The notes under the pieces are model-generated. The model searched no databases. It saw only the letters and a program-made list of their open reading frames with translations, and had not been told where the DNA came from. The position numbers and the translations under genes were made by a program. A DNA stretch of 64,000 nt. It comes from Sphingobacterium allocomposti. GTDB lineage: Bacteria > Bacteroidota > Bacteroidia > Sphingobacteriales > Sphingobacteriaceae. Positions 16,490-25,174 of the stretch are shown piece after piece. Where the stretch lies: NCBI RefSeq assembly GCF_008124885.1, contig NZ_VNHX01000002.1:186001-250000 (forward strand). Reading direction: 5' to 3'. Every line of letters starts with the position of its first letter. Position 1 is the stretch's first letter.

Positions 16490-18082
16490 ATGGCGACAGA
16501 TAACGAATTTTCTAACAACATGGGCGGCAAATCCAATTTTGCAAAGAAGCGTACAAGTCTTAATAATCTTATCGGAGGACTGGGGAAGCTTCCTCCGCAG
16601 GCATTGGATTTGGAAGAGGCGGTGTTAGGGGCGCTTATGCTTGAAAAAAATGCATTAAGCGAAGTTATAGACATTCTCAAGCCAGAGTCTTTTTACAAGG
16701 AGGCACATCAGAAAATCTACGAGGCTATCTTCAGTTTGTTCCAGCAGACGTCGCCCATCGATCTATTGACGGTGACGGCTGAGCTGCGTAAAATGGGAGC
16801 GCTGGAAATGGTTGGAGGGGCCTATTACATCACGCAGTTGACAGACCGCGTTGTGTCTGCGGCGAATATTGAATATCACGCGCGGATAATTTCACAAAAA
16901 TATATACAGCGCGAGCTGATTAAGGTGTCTACCGAGATTATCAATAGCTCGTACGACGAGACGGCCGATATCTTCGACCTGTTGGATCACGCCGAGAAAT
17001 CGTTGTTTGATATCGCACAGAACAACCTGCGTCGTGATTCGCGCAAAATGGATGATATCATGCGGGAAGCAATTTCCAATCTGGAGATGCTGCGTGATAG
17101 AACAGACGGCCTCACCGGAATCCCTTCGGGCCTAACGGCGTTGGATCGTATGACATCAGGATGGCAGCCGTCGGATCTGGTGATTATTGCGGCACGTCCG
17201 GCTATGGGAAAGACAGCGTTCGTCTTATCGGTAGCCCGGAATGCTGCGGTAGATCATCAGCGTGCTGTAGCCGTCTTCTCGCTGGAGATGTCGTCGGTGC
17301 AGCTGGTGAATCGTCTGATAGCCGGCGAAACCGAAATAGAACAGGAAAAGCTGAAAAAAGGAAATCTGGCTGACCATGAATGGCAGCAGCTACACTCGCG
17401 TATTGGACGGCTCACGGAGGCGCCGATCATCATTGACGATACGCCTGCCTTAAACGTGTTTGAGTTTCGGGCAAAATGCCGGCGTCTGAAAGCGCAGCAC
17501 GATATACAGATGGTTATCGTCGATTACCTCCAGCTGATGCATGGTAAATCAGAGGGCAAAGGCGGAGGGAACCGTGAACAGGAAATCGGTAGTATCTCCC
17601 GTGCCTTGAAATCGGTCGCGAAAGAGTTGAATATTCCGGTGTTGGCACTTTCACAGTTAAGCCGCGCGGTTGAATCGCGCCCCGGAAATAGCAAGCGGCC
17701 GATGCTGTCGGATTTGCGGGAGTCGGGATCCATCGAGCAGGATGCGGATATGGTTCTTTTCCTGTACCGTCCTGAGTATTACGGATTGACCGAAGATGAA
17801 GAAGGGCGCCCTACAGCCGGGGTCGGAGAAGTGATTATTGCGAAACACCGTAACGGTGAAACAGGTATCGTGCCGCTGAAATTCGTCGGTAAATTTGTTA
17901 AGTTCGTGGATCTGGAAGAAGATTTTGGCGGTGCTGGCGGAGATTCTTTCGGTACGCCGGATAGCTTTGGATCGGCCCTTGGTCCGTCGGATGCTTTTAG
18001 CAATTTCGGTGGCAACTTCGACACAGGAGGAATAACCATGCCGTCGCGCATGAATGATATGCCGGACGACGCGCCTTTTTAG
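16490..18082 (+). CDS. dnaB: Replicative DNA helicase DnaB
   Basis: 530-residue hexameric helicase that unwinds DNA 5' to 3' ahead of the replication fork. The N-terminal primase-interacting domain spans about 35-140 (LPPQALDLEEAVLGALMLEK). The RecA-like motor has Walker A ARPAMGKT at 235-242, Walker B around MVIVDYLQLMHG, and the DnaB motifs LSQLSRAVESRP and LRESGSIEQDADMVLFLYRP. The tail after about 465 is Gly, Phe and Asp rich (DSFGTPDSFGSALGPSDAFS), probably disordered, and makes the protein somewhat longer than E. coli DnaB. The cluster of DnaA boxes lies directly upstream. No intein is present. Confidence 0.97.
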   Translation: MATDNEFSNNMGGKSNFAKKRTSLNNLIGGLGKLPPQALDLEEAVLGALMLEKNALSEVIDILKPESFYKEAHQKIYEAIFSLFQQTSPIDLLTVTAELRKMGALEMVGGAYYITQLTDRVVSAANIEYHARIISQKYIQRELIKVSTEIINSSYDETADIFDLLDHAEKSLFDIAQNNLRRDSRKMDDIMREAISNLEMLRDRTDGLTGIPSGLTALDRMTSGWQPSDLVIIAARPAMGKTAFVLSVARNAAVDHQRAVAVFSLEMSSVQLVNRLIAGETEIEQEKLKKGNLADHEWQQLHSRIGRLTEAPIIIDDTPALNVFEFRAKCRRLKAQHDIQMVIVDYLQLMHGKSEGKGGGNREQEIGSISRALKSVAKELNIPVLALSQLSRAVESRPGNSKRPMLSDLRESGSIEQDADMVLFLYRPEYYGLTEDEEGRPTAGVGEVIIAKHRNGETGIVPLKFVGKFVKFVDLEEDFGGAGGDSFGTPDSFGSALGPSDAFSNFGGNFDTGGITMPSRMNDMPDDAPF

Positions 18083-18337
18083 GCGTTGTAAGGTGCAGGT
18101 ATATAGGTGGCAAGGGCAGCGTTCGTCTCCCGATCGCTGTAGTTAGCAGATAGATGTCGTACAGGCCTGTGCCTAGGCATGCTGCTCAGGGCTGATATGA
18201 TTTTTCCTTTCGTTGATACAGGCACTAGATAGGTTCATGTTGCCGTCAGTATAATGATTTATGCTGGAGAGTGGATTATTTTTCTTAATTTTACCGCTAC
18301 TTTTTAGCAGGACTTTCATAAAATTCAGGAGAAAGAT

Positions 18338-20611
18338 TTGGATTATTTAGCAGGATTAAATCCTTCCCAACGTGGAGCGGTAGAGCAGACCGAAGGACCG
18401 GTAATGATCGTGGCCGGAGCGGGCTCTGGAAAAACACGCGTTATCACATATCGTGTTGCCCATTTGATTCGAAAAGGCGTAGATCCTTTTAATATTTTGG
18501 TGCTTACGTTTACAAACAAGGCAGCTAAGGAAATGCGCGAACGTATTATGAGTGTCGTAGGGCAGGAAGCAAAAAACATCTGGATGGGAACTTTTCACTC
18601 CGTGTTTGCACGTATACTGCGTGTGGAGGCTGAGCTTCTCGGCTATCCCAGAAATTTTACCATCTACGATACCGACGATACGAAAAGCTTAATCCGTGCG
18701 ATCATTAAGGAGATGAATCTGGACGATAAGCTGTACAACGCCAACCACGTCTACGGCCGTATTTCATCGGCAAAGAACAATTTGATTTCTCCACAGGAGT
18801 ATAATAAAAACGAGGCCATTATGGCTGAGGACATTGCGAACGGGCGAGGCCAGTTAGGGCAGATATATATGACCTATGCACAACGCTGCTATCGGGCGGG
18901 CGCCATGGATTTTGACGACCTGCTGTTTAAAACAAATGTACTGCTAAATAAGCACCCTGAGGTACTGCATAAATATCAGCACCAGTTTAAATACCTCATG
19001 GTGGATGAGTATCAGGATACCAACTTTTCCCAGTACCTTATCGTTAAGCGTCTTGCTGCGGTCAATGAGAATATCTGTGTCGTAGGTGATGACGCGCAGA
19101 GTATTTATGCCTTCCGCGGTGCGAATATTCAGAATATTTTAAATTTCCAGAAGGACTATCCTGATGTCCGTATATTTAAGCTCGAGCAGAACTATCGCTC
19201 CACGAAGATGATCGTAAACGCGGCCAATAGTGTAATCGCGAAGAATCAAAATCAGCTGGAGAAGAATGTGTTTTCCGAGAACGAAGACGGAGAGAAAATC
19301 AAGGTAACGCGCGCGTTCTCTGATAATGAGGAGGGTAAGATTGTCGCGGAGGCGATCGCACAGGAACGGGCGCTCAAAGGACTAAAATATAAAGATTTTG
19401 CCATTCTGTACCGGACGAATGCGCAGTCTCGCGCCATGGAAGAAGCATTGCGGAAGATAAATATTCCGTATAAGCTTTACGGGGGCACGTCATTCTACCA
19501 ACGGAAAGAGATCAAGGATCTTATAGCCTATTTCAGGCTTACATTCAATCCGAACGATGAAGAGGCATTAAAGCGTGTAATAAATTATCCGCGAAGGGGC
19601 ATAGGCGACACCACGCTGGAAAAAATATTGGTGGCTGCAGACAAGCAGCAATACCGGCTTTGGGATGTGGTGGTTAATGCCCCCATGTTTTTAGATGGCC
19701 GGAGTGCGGGGGCTGTCGGGAATTTCGGACTGATGATACAGAGTTTTCAGGCAGTTGCCAAGACAAACTCCGCGTTCGATACAGCCATGCATATTGCACA
19801 GCACTCGGGGATTCTGAAAGATTTGTACGAGGACAAGTCTGTAGAAGGTTTGAGCCGGTATGAAAACATTCAGGAACTTCTCAACGGAATAAAGGAATTT
19901 TCGGAGCGTGAAGATATTGCGGAAAAAGGCTTGGACGTGTTTATGCAGGACATCGCCCTGTTGACGAACGACGACAACGACAAGGACCCCAATGCGGATA
20001 CGGTATCTCTGATGACTATCCACTCGTCCAAGGGGCTGGAGTTTCCCGTGGTGTTTATCGTCGGACTCGAAGAGAATTTGTTTCCTTCCCAGCTATCGTT
20101 GAACTCGCGTTCAGAATTGGAAGAGGAACGACGGCTATTTTACGTTGCCGTAACGCGGGCAGAAAAAAAGCTTCATCTCTCTTACGCCACCTCGCGGTAC
20201 CGTTGGGGTACGCTGAACAACTGCGAGCCTAGCCGTTTTCTTGATGAGCTGAACCCAGCCTGCCTGGAACTCGACTTCCAGCCGCGTAGCAGCGCTGGGG
20301 GGGCAGAGAGCTTTCAGTCTGAGCGTGTAGTATGGAAGCAGCGGGAAGCCGACACGTTTTCAAAGCCAAAACCCAAAGTGGTCAAAACGACATCGATTCT
20401 GCCGAAGGCACATGTGCCGACCCCGGGTTTTGCTCCGTCGGACACATCCGGATTGCAGGTCGGCATGGAAGTTGAGCACGAACGTTTCGGATTCGGTAAA
20501 GTGATTAATCTGGAAGGAAACAAGCCGGATATTAAGGCAACTATTTTTTTCAAAGAGTTGGGGCAGAAACAATTGTTGCTTAAATTTGCAAAACTTAGAA
20601 TAGTACAATAG
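18338..20611 (+). CDS. pcrA: UvrD/PcrA-type ATP-dependent DNA helicase, TTG start
   Basis: 757-residue superfamily 1A 3'-5' helicase used in nucleotide-excision and mismatch repair and in clearing conflicts on DNA. Walker A AGAGSGKT is at residues 26-33, preceded by the Q-motif LNPSQRGAV. Further motifs are LVLTFTNKAAKEM, VDEYQDTN, GDDAQSIYAFRGA, LEQNYRS, TIHSSKGLEFPVVFIVGLEE and VTRAEKKL. The C-terminal Tudor-like element VGMEVEHERFGFGKVINLEG is typical of PcrA/UvrD. The start codon is TTG at 18338: the ribosome-binding-like AGGAGA sits five bases before it and no nearer in-frame ATG exists before the Q-motif. The 255 bases between dnaB and this gene hold nothing I recognise. Confidence 0.95.
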   Translation: MDYLAGLNPSQRGAVEQTEGPVMIVAGAGSGKTRVITYRVAHLIRKGVDPFNILVLTFTNKAAKEMRERIMSVVGQEAKNIWMGTFHSVFARILRVEAELLGYPRNFTIYDTDDTKSLIRAIIKEMNLDDKLYNANHVYGRISSAKNNLISPQEYNKNEAIMAEDIANGRGQLGQIYMTYAQRCYRAGAMDFDDLLFKTNVLLNKHPEVLHKYQHQFKYLMVDEYQDTNFSQYLIVKRLAAVNENICVVGDDAQSIYAFRGANIQNILNFQKDYPDVRIFKLEQNYRSTKMIVNAANSVIAKNQNQLEKNVFSENEDGEKIKVTRAFSDNEEGKIVAEAIAQERALKGLKYKDFAILYRTNAQSRAMEEALRKINIPYKLYGGTSFYQRKEIKDLIAYFRLTFNPNDEEALKRVINYPRRGIGDTTLEKILVAADKQQYRLWDVVVNAPMFLDGRSAGAVGNFGLMIQSFQAVAKTNSAFDTAMHIAQHSGILKDLYEDKSVEGLSRYENIQELLNGIKEFSEREDIAEKGLDVFMQDIALLTNDDNDKDPNADTVSLMTIHSSKGLEFPVVFIVGLEENLFPSQLSLNSRSELEEERRLFYVAVTRAEKKLHLSYATSRYRWGTLNNCEPSRFLDELNPACLELDFQPRSSAGGAESFQSERVVWKQREADTFSKPKPKVVKTTSILPKAHVPTPGFAPSDTSGLQVGMEVEHERFGFGKVINLEGNKPDIKATIFFKELGQKQLLLKFAKLRIVQ

Positions 20612-20669
20612 ATATAAAAGGTAAAAACCGCGCTGAAATAACATCGTTTTCAGCGTAAAACTACAGGAT

Positions 20670-21356
20670 ATGGATTTCGATTACAACAGTACCCGCCCAA
20701 AGCTCATTTTAGCTGAATATGGAAGAAACGTGCAAAATATGGTTGACTATATCTGCTCGCTTCCAACGAAAGAAGAAAGAAACCGATATGCTCAGGTAGT
20801 TATCGATATGATGGGGGTCTTAAACCCACATTTGCGGGACGTCTCTGACTTTAAGCATAAGTTATGGGACCATTTGCATATCATCTCCGATTTCAAGATA
20901 GACGTTGATTCTCCTTACCCTGTTCCGAGCCGTGATGCTATACACCAAAAACCGGAACTCCTCAATTATCCGCAGCACCCTATCCGGTATAAGCACTACG
21001 GATACACCGTAGAACGCATGATTGAAAAGGCTTTAGGGATGTCGCAACCTGAACATAGGCAGCGCATGGCTTTGGCTATTGCTAATTTCATGAAAATGGC
21101 ATACGTCACATGGAATAAGGACAGTGTACAGGATGAGCACATAATCCAGGATCTTGCAGAATTGTCGAAAGGACAGTTGACTTTGTCGGCCGATACTGTG
21201 TTAACGAAGCTGGAGTTCAAAACACCTCCTCCGGGAAGCCGTACCAAAAGTGCCAGCACCGTGAATAACAACCAGAAGAGCAACAACAACGGAGGTGCAA
21301 AAAAAATGCAGAGTGTTCAAAAGAAAAGCAACGGCCAGAAAAAGAAAAAAAAATAG
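20670..21356 (+). CDS. DUF4290-family protein
   Basis: 228 residues of a Bacteroidota-specific family of unknown function that typically sits just before murA, as here. The first ~165 residues are mainly helical and conserved in pattern (RPKLILAEYGRNVQNMVDYI, PQHPIRYKHYGYTVERMIEK). The tail after ~190 is low complexity, rich in Asn, Ser and Lys, and ends in a polylysine run, suggesting a disordered, possibly nucleic-acid- or membrane-contacting end. There is no signal peptide and no catalytic motif. The constant neighbour suggests an indirect cell-wall or growth role, but that is inference. Confidence 0.88.
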   Translation: MDFDYNSTRPKLILAEYGRNVQNMVDYICSLPTKEERNRYAQVVIDMMGVLNPHLRDVSDFKHKLWDHLHIISDFKIDVDSPYPVPSRDAIHQKPELLNYPQHPIRYKHYGYTVERMIEKALGMSQPEHRQRMALAIANFMKMAYVTWNKDSVQDEHIIQDLAELSKGQLTLSADTVLTKLEFKTPPPGSRTKSASTVNNNQKSNNNGGAKKMQSVQKKSNGQKKKKK

Positions 21357-21552
21357 TTTTATAGAAGCTGTAAGCCGAAGGGCAATTGCATAGCGGACCT
21401 CGTTATCCAATTGCTCTTTTTGTTGCGCCGCCTATCTGAAACACGAGTGATAATAAATAGTTGAATAATCCATAGATCTCTAAAAGACGAACCGGGTGAA
21501 GCGGGCTCATTTATTCCAATGATGCGTGCACCCAATAAATAATCATTTATAT

Positions 21553-22875
21553 ATGAATGCATTCGAAATAATCGGGGGGAAAAAATTGTCAGGGGAAATC
21601 GTCCCACAAGGTGCAAAGAACGAGGCTTTGCAAATTCTCTCGGCAGTGCTGCTAACGGAAGAGAAGATGACCATTAGCAATATTCCGGATATCAAGGACG
21701 TAAACAAGCTGATCGACCTTTTGGCGGCGCTAGGTGTATCGGTTAACCGGATAAATAAAGATACTTACGAATTCGAAGCTAAGGATATCAACATAGCGTA
21801 TTTTCAGTCGGAAGAGTTTAAGCAAAAAGGAGGAGGGCTCCGCGGATCAATTATGATTGTGGGGCCGCTGCTGGCCCGTTTCGGTAAGGCCGCGATTCCA
21901 AAACCGGGAGGCGATAAAATCGGTCGCCGGCGTCTGGATACGCATTTTCTCGGGTTCGAAAAGCTGGGTGCTAAGTTTGTATATGATGCCGATAATCATT
22001 TTTTTAACGTCGACGCTTCTGAGCTTAAGGGCGCCTATATACTGCTGGACGAGGCTTCCGTTACAGGAACAGCGAATGTAGTGATGGCAGCTGTCTTGGC
22101 TAAGGGGACCACGACCATCTATAACGCGGCCTGCGAGCCCTATCTGCAACAGCTGTGTAAAATGCTGAACCGTATGGGGGCCAAGATATCCGGAATCGGC
22201 TCTAACCTGCTGACGATAGAAGGGGTGGACAAGCTGGGGGGGACTACGCACCGTATGTTGCCCGATATGATCGAAATAGGTTCTTTTATCGGTCTGGCAG
22301 CAATGACCGGCTCCGAACTGACGATAAAAAACGTCTGTTTTACGGAACTGGGTATCATTCCGACCGTGTTTTCCAAGTTGGGAATTAAATTTGAATTACG
22401 GGGGGACGATATCTTTATCCCGTCGCAGGAGGGCTACGAGATAGACACATTTATCGATGGTTCGATACTGACTGTTTCTGATGCTCCATGGCCCGGGTTT
22501 ACGCCGGATCTCCTGAGTATCGTATTGGTTACGGCAATTCAGGCCAAAGGAAATGTGCTTATCCACCAAAAGATGTTTGAGAGCCGCCTGTTTTTCGTCG
22601 ATAAACTAATCGATATGGGCGCGCAGATCATCCTTTGCGACCCCCATAGAGCTACCGTGATAGGGCTGAACAAGCAGACGAAATTACGTGGAATTGAGAT
22701 GACGTCTCCAGATATCCGTGCAGGCGTTTCATTGCTTATTGCTGCCCTTTCGGCACACGGAAAATCGGTCATCTATAACATTGAGCAGATTGAGCGGGGG
22801 TACCAGGATATCGAAGAACGTCTGAAAGCACTTGGTGCAGATATCAGACGTATTGATGCCCAGCCTTCTCATTAA
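21553..22875 (+). CDS. murA: UDP-N-acetylglucosamine 1-carboxyvinyltransferase, Asp-type MurA
   Basis: 440 residues from MNAFEIIGGKKL. An in-frame ATG nine codons upstream (21526) is less likely because homologues start at the MxxFxIxGG motif. It transfers enolpyruvate from PEP to UDP-GlcNAc, the first committed step of peptidoglycan synthesis. The substrate-binding GAKNEALQIL is near residues 19-28. The catalytic loop reads PKPGGDKIGRRRLDTHF: the Cys of the E. coli enzyme (Cys115, motif GGC) is replaced by Asp121. This Cys-to-Asp change is known to make MurA insensitive to fosfomycin. The rest is complete (RAGVSLLIAALSAHGKSVI, ERGYQDIEERLKALGA). Cytoplasmic. Confidence 0.96.
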   Translation: MNAFEIIGGKKLSGEIVPQGAKNEALQILSAVLLTEEKMTISNIPDIKDVNKLIDLLAALGVSVNRINKDTYEFEAKDINIAYFQSEEFKQKGGGLRGSIMIVGPLLARFGKAAIPKPGGDKIGRRRLDTHFLGFEKLGAKFVYDADNHFFNVDASELKGAYILLDEASVTGTANVVMAAVLAKGTTTIYNAACEPYLQQLCKMLNRMGAKISGIGSNLLTIEGVDKLGGTTHRMLPDMIEIGSFIGLAAMTGSELTIKNVCFTELGIIPTVFSKLGIKFELRGDDIFIPSQEGYEIDTFIDGSILTVSDAPWPGFTPDLLSIVLVTAIQAKGNVLIHQKMFESRLFFVDKLIDMGAQIILCDPHRATVIGLNKQTKLRGIEMTSPDIRAGVSLLIAALSAHGKSVIYNIEQIERGYQDIEERLKALGADIRRIDAQPSH

Positions 22876-23471
22876 TATAAATCGGGTAGTTCAGGGGTTG
22901 TTGCCCAGCAGTCTCTGAACTACCGTCCTGTGATGAAGGTTTTTTATAGCCAATAGCCAACAGGTTGTAAAGTCGTTGATTTGTAAAGTTGTGGAGGTCT
23001 TCTCCAACTTGTTTAGCTAATAGCCATCAGCCAATAAGTTGTAAAAGTCGTTGATTTGTAAAGTCGTGGAGGTTGTCTAACTCATCTAGCCAACAGCTCG
23101 TAGCCAATGTCCAATAGCCAACAAGTTGTAAAGTCGTTGATTCGTAAAGTCGCGGTGGTTCTTTAACTCAACTAGCCAATAGCCAATATACAATAGTCGA
23201 CAAATTGTAAAGCCGTGGAGGTCTTCTCTAACTTGTTTAGCCAATAGCTAATAGCCATCATTCAACAGTTCTTATTGATTTTCTGTAGTAATTCGGAGTA
23301 TGTGTCGGTATTTTGATTGTTGTTCTGTTTGTTTTGTGGTTTGTGCCTTTGTTTTGGGGTGTTTTTTTATTTTTTTATATTAATTTAATGTGTTATGTTA
23401 AATTTTTTTAAAAAAAATATTGATTTCTTGTTGGTATTGTATATAATTGTATCGGAAAACAATATAATAAT
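22876..23471. other. ~600-base intergenic region between murA and amt
   Basis: The stretch begins with a 10-bp hairpin (GGTAGTTCAG 22885-22894 with CTGAACTACC 22915-22924) after murA, which has no immediate T-run. The degenerate tandem repeat at 22948-23269 follows, then a strikingly G/T-rich, C-poor stretch from about 23281 and AT-rich sequence up to the amt start. No protein gene is supported on either strand. Confidence 0.7.
22948..23269. repeat. Degenerate tandem repeat, about four units of ~75-90 bp
   Basis: Each unit combines AGCCAAcAaGTTGTAAAGTC, GTTGATTTGTAAAGTCGTGG, AGGTcTTCTcTAACTtgTTT and AGCCAATAGCCAAT. Copies begin near 22948, 23030, 23118 and 23207 and differ by substitutions and small deletions. 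Sub-repeats of AGCCAATAGC occur within units. It has many stops in all frames and no associated recombinase, so it looks like non-coding sequence grown by slippage or duplication. Confidence 0.8.
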
Positions 23472-24791
23472 ATGTCAACGTCGCAAAAAAAATCATTATT
23501 TCCGTTTTTTATCATGGTGATCATTGTGATTGCCGCGTTTTTTAACCCTTCTTTGCCTAAAAACACGTCGGAGCATGTGTATGATGGTGCAGATGTTGCG
23601 TGGATGCTTGCTTCAACCGCGCTCGTTTTAATTATGACGCCGGGATTGGCATACTTCTACGGCGGGATGGTCAAGAAAAAGAACGTGATCTCGACAATGC
23701 TGCAAAGCTTTATCTGTATGGCCGTCGTGGCGGTTTTGTGGGTCGTTTTCGGCTTTAGTCTGGTGTTTGGCGATACAGTCGGCGGGATAGTCGGAAACCC
23801 GACGACCTTTTTTATGTTCAAGGACGTCTTGGACCATGAACCCTGGGGTGGAGCGCCGACAATTCCCTTCGCACTATTTGCCATGTACCAGCTGAAATTT
23901 GCGATCATTACACCGGCGTTGATAACAGGTGCATTTGCCGAGCGCATCCGGTTTACCTCGTACATCCTTTTTATCTGTTTATTCTTTATTTTTATATATG
24001 CTCCATTGGCGCATGCTACGTGGCATCCGGACGGTATCCTGTTTAAAATGGGAGTTCTGGATTTTGCCGGAGGAACCGTCGTCCACATGTCGGCAGGGTT
24101 AACGGCCTTGGCTTCGGCGATATATCTGAAACAGGGTAAGAGCTGTAAGGAACATACACCTGCGCGTATCACCTATGTGTTACTCGGTACCGGTCTGTTG
24201 TGGTTCGGCTGGTTTGGATTTAACGCAGGATCTGCTTTCGGTGCGTCGGCACTGGCCGCTACAGCGTTGGCGACGACGACAGCTGCGTCTGGTGCGGCGG
24301 CCGTCATGTATATTTTGTTTGACGCTGCCCGTGGGACGAAGCCATCGGCCATGGGAACATGCATAGGAGTGGTCGTAGGTCTTGTAGCGATAACGCCTGC
24401 TGCTGGATTTGTAACCGTACCGCACTCTATCGTTATCGGAGCTGTTGCAGCAATTATCAGCCGTCTGTTAATCGATTGGCGGACAAAATCGAATATCGAT
24501 GACACATTAGACGTATTTCCAAGCCACGGGGTCGGGGGGATGGTTGGCATGATCCTAACGGGAGTGTTTGCTCATTCGGCCATCAATAGTGCCGTGGAAA
24601 CAAACGGCTTGTATTATGGCGAAACCGGATTGTTCACTGCCCATCTTATAGGGCTTCTCGGTGCTACCGTATTCATCCTGGTTTTAGCCTTCGTGTTACT
24701 AAAGGTCGCCGATCTGATCACACCGTTGCGAGTGAGCGAACAAGAAGAAGAAGAAGGTCTGGATCTGTCGCAGCACGGCGAAAGACTATAA
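23472..24791 (+). CDS. amt: Ammonium transporter (Amt/MEP/Rh family)
   Basis: 439-residue inner-membrane ammonium channel/transporter with about 11 membrane segments. Family signatures are TPGLAYFYGGMVKKKNVIST (around 55-74), the conserved DFAGGTVVHMSAGLTALAS and the pore twin-His region seen in PLAHATWH and in FPSHGVGGMVGMI. The N-terminus has a hydrophobic segment (FPFFIMVIIVIAAFF) that may be a signal or first helix. The C-terminal tail EQEEEEGLDLSQHGERL is the region that usually meets a PII protein, but no glnK lies next to the gene, which is unusual for amt loci. The upstream region is AT-rich and long. A terminator-like hairpin lies 170 bases downstream. Confidence 0.95.
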   Translation: MSTSQKKSLFPFFIMVIIVIAAFFNPSLPKNTSEHVYDGADVAWMLASTALVLIMTPGLAYFYGGMVKKKNVISTMLQSFICMAVVAVLWVVFGFSLVFGDTVGGIVGNPTTFFMFKDVLDHEPWGGAPTIPFALFAMYQLKFAIITPALITGAFAERIRFTSYILFICLFFIFIYAPLAHATWHPDGILFKMGVLDFAGGTVVHMSAGLTALASAIYLKQGKSCKEHTPARITYVLLGTGLLWFGWFGFNAGSAFGASALAATALATTTAASGAAAVMYILFDAARGTKPSAMGTCIGVVVGLVAITPAAGFVTVPHSIVIGAVAAIISRLLIDWRTKSNIDDTLDVFPSHGVGGMVGMILTGVFAHSAINSAVETNGLYYGETGLFTAHLIGLLGATVFILVLAFVLLKVADLITPLRVSEQEEEEGLDLSQHGERL

Positions 24792-24961
24792 AGACCCGAT
24801 ATGTTCATCCTGAGCCTGTCGAAGGATAGACATGTCGTGATTCAGCGGAGCCGGTACGGAGCCCGCCGACGTAGTCACTATGACATGAATCCCTTGTATC
24901 TGAATGATGTGCAACGGGTTATAAAGATATCATTTTACTAACTAAACCAAATTTTGAATTG

Positions 24962-24993
24962 CCCCGCGTGCCGTCCTGCACGCGGGGATTTTT
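24962..24993 (+). terminator. Strong intrinsic terminator downstream of amt
   Basis: Arms CCCCGCGTGC (24962-24971) and GCACGCGGGG (24978-24987) with loop CGTCCT, followed by ATTTTTT. It is oriented for the plus strand. The A-rich sequence CTAACTAAACCAAATT (24938-24953) just before it partly complements the leader of the small-RNA-like elements at 3.97 and 40.56 kb. Confidence 0.85.
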
Positions 24994-25137
24994 TATGTCG
25001 GCTGTCATATACGGAGTTGAACAGTGCATCGGCGGCGATCGAGGAGGGATGCCCTAACAGGAAGACTGCAAACCGTAATCCGGATCTCCGGGGTTTTTAT
25101 TTACTAAATAATCCGCCATTATCTGCTTTAAAAAAAT

Positions 25138-25145
25138 TATATTTG
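25138..25145 (+). promoter_or_regulatory. -7 box TATATTTG for lepA
   Basis: Perfect TAnnTTTG match 29 bases before the lepA ATG, giving a leader of roughly 20-25 nt. A distinct -33 TTG was not found at the ideal spacing. Confidence 0.6.
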
Positions 25146-25174
25146 CCAATTAGATTTATTGGATAAAAACCTGT

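Larger units (their letters stand above)
24792..25174. other. Intergenic region between amt and lepA
   Basis: Directly after amt, 24808-24830 carries TCCTGAGCCTGTCGAAGGAT, an inverted copy of the dispersed repeat core seen at 135-330 and 4127-4262. A terminator at 24962-24993 follows, preceded by ACTAACTAAACCAAATTTTG. The lepA promoter box is at 25138. Nothing else is recognised. Confidence 0.65.
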
